DNA of 64,000 nt from the NCBI GenBank assembly GCA_963725615.1, contig CAVRZO010000017.1, positions 62,001 to 126,000 of the forward strand. The letters are read 5' to 3'. Positions 58,705 to 64,000 of this stretch are shown one piece after another (the stretch's first letter is position 1; every line of letters begins with the position of its first letter). Source of the stretch: JAIQFF01 sp963725615. Its GTDB lineage: Bacteria > Acidobacteriota > Terriglobia > Terriglobales > Acidobacteriaceae. Below the pieces are notes generated by a model. The model had not been told where the DNA came from. It did not search any database and saw only the letters and a list, made by a program, of their open reading frames with translations. A program made the translations under genes and the position numbers.

Positions 58705-60279
58705 TTGTGTTTACCTTTGACCCTAACCCGAGCGCTCCAAGCCCTAGCTTGCGCCGCTTGCCTGGTCCTCACCTCCTGCGCCAGCAAACCCGACCCCAAC
58801 ACCCTGGTCATGATCATAGAGAGCAGCCCCACCAACCTCGACCCCCGCGTAGGTCTCGACGCGCAATCCGAGCGCATCGACGACCTCATCTTCGACGACC
58901 TACTCACCCGCGACGCGCATCTCAACGTCGCCCCCGGTCTCGCCGAGCGCTGGGATATTCCCGATCCGTTGACGTACGTCTTCCATCTGCATCACGGCGT
59001 AAAGTTCCACGACGGCCGCCCGCTGACCTCCCGCGATGTGAAGTGGACCTTCGATTCCCTGTTACAGGGAAAGATTCGCAGCGCCAAGTCCAGTGTCTAC
59101 CAGTTCGTGGATCACATCGACACCAGCGACGACTACACCGTCGTCTTCCACCTCAAACAGCCTTTCGCGACCCTCCTGTGGAATCTCTCCGACGGCGCCA
59201 TGGGGATCGTGCCCTACGGCAGCGGCGACGAGATCAGCCGCAAGCCCATCGGGTCAGGTCCCTTCCGCTTCGTCAGTGCCGAGCCGGACAAAGAAGTTGT
59301 GCTCGCCCTCAACGATGAATACTGGGGAGAGAAAGCACATCTCCGTATTGTTCGCTTTATCGTCGTACCCGATACCACCACGCGCGCGCTCGAACTGCGC
59401 AAGGGCAGCGCCGATATCGCCATCAACGCCTTGACCTCTGATATGGTGTTGACCCTGGAGCGTGACCCGAATCTTGCCGTGTTGCATGCTCCCGGCACGG
59501 TCTTGTCTTATCTCGCATTCAATCTGCGCGATCCCATTCTCAGGGATGAGCGTGTGCGGCAGGCGCTCGCCTACGCCATTGACCGCCGTCCCTTTCTCGA
59601 ATACCTGATGCGTGGTTTCGCCCGGCCCGCCAACAGCGTTCTGCCTCCGGAGAGTTGGGCCTACAACGGCGACGTGCCTGCCTACGACCACGATCCCGCG
59701 CGCGCCCGCCAACTGCTCGAGCAAGCTGGATATCGCGAGGTGAACGGTGTTCGCTTTCACCTCACCATGAAATCGTCCACTGAAGAAAGCACGCGCCTGA
59801 TGGCGGCGGTGCTGCAGCAGCAACTGCGCCAGGTAGGAATCGCGCTCGATATTCGCACCTTCGAGTTCGCAACCTTCTTCTCCGACGTGACCCACGGCCT
59901 GTTCCAGCTCTATTCCCTGCGCTGGATCGGAGGCAATGAAGACCCCGACATCTTCGAATATCTCTTTCACTCCTCCAAGTTTCCTCCCAACGGCGCCAAC
60001 CGCGGATACTTCGCAGATCCGCGAATCGACGCGCTGGTCGATCAGGCTCGCCAGGAGCTTGACCAGAACACCCGCAAACAGCTCTACGCAGAAATCCAGC
60101 GCACTCTGGCCGACGAACTGCCCTACATCAATCTTTGGTATTTCGATAACGTGCTGGTGCACTCCAAACGAGTGCGCAACCTCGCGCTGAATTCCTCCGG
60201 CAACTACGATTTTCTGAAAACGGCGGAGCTGGATGAGAGTCGTCAGTCGTCGGTCGTCAGTCGTCAGCAAGAGCGATGA
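58705..60279 (+). CDS. Family 5 extracellular solute-binding lipoprotein (peptide ABC transporter type)
   Basis: A lipoprotein signal peptide (TLTRALQALACAACLVLTSC, lipobox LTSC) leads an SBP_bac_5 domain: NLDPRVGLDAQSERIDDLIFDDLL, FHLHHGVKFHDGRPLTSRDVKWTFDSLL, IGSGPFRFVSAEPDKEVVLALNDEYW, and AYAIDRRPFLEYLMRGFARPANSVLPPESWAYN. It binds oligopeptides or related ligands at the outer face of the inner membrane. No permease genes are adjacent. The TTG at 58705 is favoured by GAGGGA upstream; 58717 is possible. The C-terminal end (DESRQSSVVSRQQER) is encoded by a simple repeat. With nagZ-anmK upstream, murein peptides are a possible ligand (inference). Confidence 0.87.
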   Translation: MCLPLTLTRALQALACAACLVLTSCASKPDPNTLVMIIESSPTNLDPRVGLDAQSERIDDLIFDDLLTRDAHLNVAPGLAERWDIPDPLTYVFHLHHGVKFHDGRPLTSRDVKWTFDSLLQGKIRSAKSSVYQFVDHIDTSDDYTVVFHLKQPFATLLWNLSDGAMGIVPYGSGDEISRKPIGSGPFRFVSAEPDKEVVLALNDEYWGEKAHLRIVRFIVVPDTTTRALELRKGSADIAINALTSDMVLTLERDPNLAVLHAPGTVLSYLAFNLRDPILRDERVRQALAYAIDRRPFLEYLMRGFARPANSVLPPESWAYNGDVPAYDHDPARARQLLEQAGYREVNGVRFHLTMKSSTEESTRLMAAVLQQQLRQVGIALDIRTFEFATFFSDVTHGLFQLYSLRWIGGNEDPDIFEYLFHSSKFPPNGANRGYFADPRIDALVDQARQELDQNTRKQLYAEIQRTLADELPYINLWYFDNVLVHSKRVRNLALNSSGNYDFLKTAELDESRQSSVVSRQQER

Positions 60280-60317
60280 GCATTTCCTGACGACTGACGA
60301 CCGATGACCGACGACTG
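60244..60317. repeat. TCGTCAG-unit inverted repeat
   Basis: CAGTCGTCGGTCGTCAGTCG... (60244-60267) pairs with CTGACGACTGACGACCGATG... (60287-60317), apart from a seven-base insertion. It spans the 3' end of the lipoprotein gene. A related string lies at about 52225-52260 (GTTGGTCCTTGAGTCGTTGG). Confidence 0.8.
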
Positions 60318-60349
60318 GTCAGTGTTACCATCGAAACATAATCTTCGAC

Positions 60350-61141
60350 ATGCGCATTTTCTTCATAGGCGACATTTTCGGACGTCCCGGACGCAACATC
60401 GTTAAAGACCGCCTGTCCGGCCTGGTAAAGGATCATGCGATCGATCTGGTGATTGCGAACGGGGAAAATTCCGCCGGCGGCTTTGGCATCACCGGACCTC
60501 TGGCGGAAGACCTGTTCGATCTTGGCATCGATGTGATCACCACCGGCAACCACATCTGGGACAAGCGCGAGATCATTGACTACTTTCAAAGCGCCGATGG
60601 CAATCAGCACAGCCCGGCCCGCCGCCTGCTGCGCCCAGCCAACTACGCGCCCGAGTTGCCGGGCTGGGGGGTGTACCAGGGCAGCAAGAAGGGCATCCCC
60701 TACGCCGTGGTCAATCTTCAGGGACGCGTTTTCATGGCCGCCAATGACGACCCCTTCCGCGTTGCCGACCAACTATTGAAAGAAATCAAGGCCAAAATAA
60801 TCTTCGTAGATTTTCACGCCGAGACGACTTCCGAGAAACTTGCCATGGGATGGTATCTCGACGGACGGGTCACCGCCCTGGTCGGCACCCACACCCACAT
60901 TCCGACCGCCGACGAGCGGATCATGCCCGCCGGGACCGCCTACATCACCGACGTCGGGATGACCGGCCCCTACGACAGCGTGATCGGGGTGCAAAAGGAA
61001 ATGATCATCGCCCGCTTCCTGAACAACATGCCCGCCCGCTTCGAGGCCGCCACCGGTGACGTCCGCCTGTGCGCCGTAGTAGTAGATTGCGATGAAACGA
61101 CCGGTCGCTCCCGCAAAATCGAAAGACTAACGGTAAGTTAA
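60350..61141 (+). CDS. ymdB: YmdB-family metallophosphoesterase
   Basis: A 263-residue phosphodiesterase of the YmdB type, characterised in Bacillus as hydrolysing 2',3'-cyclic nucleotides. Metal-binding motifs are FFIGDIFGRPGR, VIANGENSAGGFG, TGNHIWD, IFVDFHAETTSEK and VGTHTHIPTADERI. The ATG at 60350 has CATAAT seven bases upstream and no ribosome binding site. It is usually found near RNase Y (rny), which is not seen here. It is followed by a palindromic repeat. Confidence 0.93.
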   Translation: MRIFFIGDIFGRPGRNIVKDRLSGLVKDHAIDLVIANGENSAGGFGITGPLAEDLFDLGIDVITTGNHIWDKREIIDYFQSADGNQHSPARRLLRPANYAPELPGWGVYQGSKKGIPYAVVNLQGRVFMAANDDPFRVADQLLKEIKAKIIFVDFHAETTSEKLAMGWYLDGRVTALVGTHTHIPTADERIMPAGTAYITDVGMTGPYDSVIGVQKEMIIARFLNNMPARFEAATGDVRLCAVVVDCDETTGRSRKIERLTVS

Positions 61142-61148
61142 AGCCCCT

Positions 61149-61207
61149 GTTATCCTGAGCGTAGTAACTTCTTCGCATCGCGAAGAAGTTGCGGAGTCGA
61201 AGGATCC
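61149..61207. repeat. TCATCCTGAGC-type repeat after ymdB
   Basis: TTATCCTGAGCGTAG ... GGAGTCGAAGGATCC with the perfect core hairpin AACTTCTTCGC-ATC-GCGAAGAAGTT. It lies between the convergent ymdB and DUF2520 genes and could terminate both. Confidence 0.82.
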
Positions 61208-61269
61208 CTACCTTCTTTTCGAACCCGAAGTTCGCGCAAAGCGGCACAGCGTTCAGGTTCCGAACAGTG

Positions 61270-62121
61270 CTATTTCCTCAGCAGCTTCTCCAGTTCCCCG
61301 CGATTGCGCGCTGGAAGATACCGCAAACCAGCCCGTGCCAAAGCCAGGTAAACAGCTCTTGCCTCCGGAATCTTATTCAAGACTCTCAAGTGCTGTCGCA
61401 CCACCTGCGCATCCCCGCGCACAATCGGCCCACTGAAAGCTCCCGCCGGACCAAGCTTCGCATAGTTGGCCAACGTCTGCCGCAAAATAGGCAGCGCTCT
61501 TCGGCGACCCTCGGCGGTCGAAAACCCCGCGGCACGCGCGACTCTTTCCGCCGTCACCAGCAATGCAATCAGCAAGGGCGACGTAAACGCGCCCCATGCG
61601 TGGTAAGCCATCTTCCTGTTCGTGGAAATGGGAAACGGCTCCGCGCCCAGGTCCCTGACAATCCGGCGGGCCACGCGCACCGCCGCCGCATCACCTTCCA
61701 AGGCGAACGGCACACCTTTGAGCGAAGGAATTGATCTACGCACAAATGTCATCAGCGGATGGACCGAAGCCACGGCCGCACCACGAAGCCGCAACTCATG
61801 CAGTTCGTCGCTGGCCAGCGCCCCGCTCGAGTGCAGAGACACTTTGCCTCGCCAGTCCACGGCCCCTGCGAGTTGCCGCGCCGCTCGCGCAATCTCACGG
61901 TCCGGCACACAAAACCAGATTAGGTTTCCGTCGAGCCGCGCTCCCGCCAAAGCCACCGTGGCTTGTACCTGTTTGGCCAGCGCTCGCGCTTTCCGGCGAG
62001 AGGCACTGCTATTGCCGGCGACGATCTCGCTGATTCGGTATCCGGCTCGGACCAACTCAACGGCTAGGGCACTCCCCAATCGTCCCGGTCCGACAATCGC
62101 AATGCGCGGCTTGATTGCCAT
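61270..62121 (-). CDS. Rossmann-fold DUF2520 protein
   Basis: A 283-residue protein. The N-terminal NADP-type fold is IAIVGPGRLGSALAVELVRAG, followed by LIWFCVPDREIARAA, then SLHSSGALASDELHELR and VASVHPLMTF. The C-terminal DUF2520 helical domain is YHAWGAFTSPLLIALLVTAERVARAAG with ALPILRQTLANYAKLG. It resembles pyrroline-5-carboxylate reductase and 6-phosphogluconate dehydrogenase relatives, but the substrate is unknown. A link to coenzyme A or pantothenate genes, seen in some genomes, is not shown here. Confidence 0.85.
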   Translation of the reverse strand: MAIKPRIAIVGPGRLGSALAVELVRAGYRISEIVAGNSSASRRKARALAKQVQATVALAGARLDGNLIWFCVPDREIARAARQLAGAVDWRGKVSLHSSGALASDELHELRLRGAAVASVHPLMTFVRRSIPSLKGVPFALEGDAAAVRVARRIVRDLGAEPFPISTNRKMAYHAWGAFTSPLLIALLVTAERVARAAGFSTAEGRRRALPILRQTLANYAKLGPAGAFSGPIVRGDAQVVRQHLRVLNKIPEARAVYLALARAGLRYLPARNRGELEKLLRK

Positions 62122-62153
62122 CGCCGCAGCATAGCACCTCGCTCACCACAAAC

Positions 62154-62184
62154 TGTGTGGCCGCGGGCGACTCGCCCGCGTGGC
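62154..62184. repeat. GCGGGCGACTCGCCCGC palindrome upstream of the Nudix gene
   Basis: CTGTGTGGCCGCGGGCGACTCGCCCGCGTGGCAG, a near-perfect copy of the 41182 type, lies 27 bases before the Nudix start codon, between two divergent genes. Confidence 0.87.
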
Positions 62185-62198
62185 AGTACCACCTGCTT

Positions 62199-62204
62199 TA
62201 TAGT
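62199..62204 (+). promoter_or_regulatory. -10 box (TATAGT) placed for a leaderless Nudix mRNA
   Basis: TATAGT ends six bases before the ATG at 62211, and no ribosome binding site is present. Transcription would begin at or next to the start codon. Confidence 0.6.
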
Positions 62205-62210
62205 ATTTCC

Positions 62211-62795
62211 ATGCCAAAGTCATCCCGTAAAAAAGCCACTCCCAAAGCCCGAGTCATCTCATCCCGCGAGGTCTACCACGGACCCGCCTTCCGCGTCACC
62301 GCAGACGAAGTCCTCGAACCCAGCGGTGTACGTACCCGTCGCGACATCGTGCATCACTCCGGTTCGGTGGTGATCCTCGCGATTGAAGAGGGCAAATCAG
62401 AACCTCGCGTCCTGCTCGAACGCCAGTACCGTCATGCCGCCCGCCAGATGCTCTGGGAGCTGCCCGCTGGACGAATCGATGAAGATGAAAATGATTTGGC
62501 CGCTGCCAAGCGCGAACTTCTGGAAGAAACCGGCTACACCGCTTCGCGATGGCGCCGCGTTCTGCACTTCTATGCCAGCCCGGGTTTTCTGGCGGAGGCC
62601 ATGAATCTGTACTCCGCACGCGGACTGCGCGCCGGCGCGGCTCAGCCCGAAGCGGATGAGGTCATCCACGTTCGCATCGTGCCCCTTTCGGCCGCCGTCC
62701 GCATGGTTATGCGAGGCACCATCAAGGATGGCAAAACCATCGCCGGGATCCTCTGGCTGAGCCAGTCCCGGCAGGGTTCAAAGCCGCGCAAATAG
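62211..62795 (+). CDS. Nudix hydrolase, ADP-ribose pyrophosphatase type
   Basis: A 194-residue Nudix protein. The Nudix box matches the consensus in full, from GRIDEDENDLAAAKREL to LEETGY (GX5EX7REUXEEXGU). The preceding VLLERQYRHAARQMLWELPAG and following YASPGFLAEAMNLYSARGL are typical of ADP-ribose/ADP-sugar pyrophosphatases of the NudF group. It clears ADP-ribose from NAD breakdown. A basic N-terminal tail (SSRKKATPKAR) precedes the fold. The start is ATG 62211; the open frame upstream to 62115 runs through a repeat. Confidence 0.92.
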   Translation: MPKSSRKKATPKARVISSREVYHGPAFRVTADEVLEPSGVRTRRDIVHHSGSVVILAIEEGKSEPRVLLERQYRHAARQMLWELPAGRIDEDENDLAAAKRELLEETGYTASRWRRVLHFYASPGFLAEAMNLYSARGLRAGAAQPEADEVIHVRIVPLSAAVRMVMRGTIKDGKTIAGILWLSQSRQGSKPRK

Positions 62796-62818
62796 CGGCT
62801 TTTCTGTGCCGCAATCTC

Positions 62819-62847
62819 TTGACAGCCCTCTTCTCTAGCAGCACAAT
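62819..62847 (+). promoter_or_regulatory. Sigma-70 promoter of cspA
   Basis: TTGACA (62819-62824), 17 bases, CACAAT (62842-62847). The cspA start at 62906 leaves a 5' leader of about 50 bases, room for the structured leaders seen on cold-shock genes. Confidence 0.72.
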
Positions 62848-62905
62848 TGCCTCAATTGCAGGGTACGGCCTCGCATCGCAAGAGAACGTGCCCGAGGGGG
62901 CGTAC

Positions 62906-63118
62906 GTGGAACGTTTGAAAGGTACGGTGAAGTGGTTTAATAACGCCAAGGGTTACGGCTTCATAGGACGCGACGACGGCAGCCCTGACGTCTTCGTGCA
63001 TTACAGCGCGATCACTTCTGAAGGCTATAAGAGTCTTCAGGAAGGCGATCAAGTCGAGTTCGAGGTCACCCAGGGACAAAAGGGCCCGCAAGCCGCCAAC
63101 GTCACCAAGGCGTCGTAA
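62906..63118 (+). CDS. cspA: Cold-shock protein, CspA family
   Basis: A 70-residue single cold-shock domain that binds single-stranded RNA/DNA and melts mRNA structure. RNP1 is KGYGFIGRDD and RNP2 is VFVHYSAI; the first strand is LKGTVKWFNNA. The GTG at 62906 gives the standard CspA length and follows GAGGGGG by five bases. A longer frame from 62819 would place codons on the promoter. It follows the Nudix gene on the same strand but has its own promoter. Confidence 0.93.
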   Translation: MERLKGTVKWFNNAKGYGFIGRDDGSPDVFVHYSAITSEGYKSLQEGDQVEFEVTQGQKGPQAANVTKAS

Positions 63119-63275
63119 GGTTTCTCACAGAGCCGAGCCGGAATCCCACCGGCTGTCGCGAGGGCATCCCTTCGACTTCGCTCAGGGGCAGGCCCTGCCC
63201 TAGCTTGCGCCAGTAGCCAACTATCTCCATCGCCCACCTTCCCCTGCAACCCCAACTTGTTTAATCTTTATCGCA

Positions 63276-64000
63276 ATGGACAACAAAGCCATCGCCGGCA
63301 TTCTCTACGAAACCGCCGACCTGCTCGAAATCGACGGCGGAGACTCTTTCCGCATCCGCTCCTACCGCAACGCCGCCGAAGCCATCGAAGCCCAAACCCA
63401 GCAGATCGCCGACCTGATTCACGATCCCAAGAAAGTGCTCGCCATCCCCGGCATCGGCAAAGGCATGCTGGTGAACATGCAGGAAATGTTCAAGGAGGGC
63501 AAGCTGTCCCTGCACGCCGATTTGCTCAAGAAATATCATCCTTCGATGCTCGATCTGCTCAAGATCCAGGGCCTGGGCCCGAAGACCATCGCCCTCATCT
63601 GGAGTGCCTACAAAGTGAGTGACCTGGATGGCGTGGCCAAACTCGCCCGCGAGGGAAAAATACGTGAGCTTCCGCGCATGGGCGAAAAGCATGAACAGAA
63701 GCTGCTCAAGGCCATCGAAGACTATCGCCGCATCGCGGGCCGCTTCCTTCTCGACGCCGCCGAACAGCAGGCGGAAAAGATCATCGAGCATCTTCGCGAC
63801 TATCCCGGGGTAGAAAAAATAACTCCCGCTGGTTCCTTACGCCGCGGACGCGAGACCGTCGGCGACCTCGACATCCTGGTTACAGGCAAAGCCTGCTGTG
63901 ATGACGTCGCCCGGCAGGAACTTATCGAGCACGTCATCAAACTTCCCGGCCTGATGGAAATCATCGCCCGCGGCGAAAACAAGGTCAGCTTTCGTCTGCG
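63276..64000 (+). CDS. polX: DNA polymerase X family (PolX), N-terminal part
   Basis: The gene runs off the window; 241 codons are visible. The order matches bacterial PolX: an 8-kDa-like domain (MDNKAIAGILYETADLLEID), helix-hairpin-helix motifs (LAIPGIGKGML and LKIQGLGPKTIALIW), then the nucleotidyltransferase motif GSLRRGRETVGDLDILV with the catalytic Asp pair. A C-terminal PHP exonuclease domain would be expected beyond the edge. PolX fills gaps in base-excision and end-joining repair. The ATG at 63276 has TTTAAT ten bases upstream and no clear ribosome binding site. Confidence 0.92.
   Translation, partial: MDNKAIAGILYETADLLEIDGGDSFRIRSYRNAAEAIEAQTQQIADLIHDPKKVLAIPGIGKGMLVNMQEMFKEGKLSLHADLLKKYHPSMLDLLKIQGLGPKTIALIWSAYKVSDLDGVAKLAREGKIRELPRMGEKHEQKLLKAIEDYRRIAGRFLLDAAEQQAEKIIEHLRDYPGVEKITPAGSLRRGRETVGDLDILVTGKACCDDVARQELIEHVIKLPGLMEIIARGENKVSFRL

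Noticed and set aside
683..63200. CRISPR array or transposon ends from the many short repeats
   Set aside because: The repeats are palindromic, scattered and without regular spacers, and no cas gene or transposase lies in the window.
1..64000. tRNA or rRNA genes
   Set aside because: No cloverleaf with GTTCGANTC-type T arms or rRNA core sequence was recognised by eye; a tRNAscan run would settle it.

Overview
The window looks like chromosomal DNA of a high-GC Gram-negative bacterium, most likely an acidobacterium (Terriglobia/Koribacter-like). The grounds are an outer membrane (BamA, a SurA-like chaperone, TamB), menaquinone made by the futalosine route (MqnE plus a UbiA-type prenyltransferase), a glutaryl-CoA dehydrogenase, GlpX, a bacterial myo-inositol-phosphate synthase, many small zinc-ribbon proteins, and intergenic palindromes of the TCATCCTGAGC...GAAGGACC type. 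Taxonomy is inferred from gene content only; no rRNA gene is present.

Layout. 1-2.7 kb: end of a PfkB sugar kinase, a nucleoside hydrolase and a Phd/VapC-type toxin-antitoxin pair. 2.7-8.6 kb: a phosphate/polyphosphate block (Ppx/GppA, SixA, Ppk1, a small exported protein, and PstS behind a PHO-box-like promoter). 8.6-14.5 kb: an exported helical-repeat protein, a His-rich exported protein, GcdH, GlpX and a second Phd/VapC pair. 14.5-18.7 kb: a Tat-exported glycosylasparaginase, an eRF1-like (baeRF) protein, a protein joining an HPF/RaiA ribosome-hibernation domain to sigma-70 regions 2 and 4, and a HicB gene with a frameshifted HicA. 18.7-29.7 kb, all minus strand: bamA, surA-like, tamB, pcm, ubiA, mqnE. 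29.8-38 kb: MoeB/ThiF-like, AroA, an alpha/beta hydrolase, PspC, a TPR protein and ThiD. 38-44 kb: RlpA, PyrF, inositol-phosphate synthase, DedA and endonuclease III. 44-53 kb: S9 and M28 peptidases, the heme block ccsA-hemA-hemC-hemD, and a GalT-like enzyme. 53-64 kb: MutS, NagZ, AnmK, a peptide-type binding lipoprotein, YmdB-like, a DUF2520 protein, a Nudix hydrolase, CspA and the start of PolX.

Four themes stand out. (1) The HPF-sigma fusion directly upstream of a baeRF gene looks like a ribosome-stress module and is the best candidate for an undescribed system. (2) Families of short palindromic repeats fill the intergenic spaces, and one family (core GCGGGCGANTCGCCCGC) also lies in frame inside mutS, anmK, hemD and nth. 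(3) Several genes have a TANANT hexamer 6-9 nt before the start codon and no ribosome binding site, suggesting leaderless mRNAs. (4) Four genes (hicA, ubiA, an alpha/beta hydrolase, an M28 peptidase) carry single-base frameshifts. At least some of these could be assembly errors, so read-level checks matter.

The rest is mostly housekeeping. No rRNA, tRNA, CRISPR array, transposase or phage gene was recognised.
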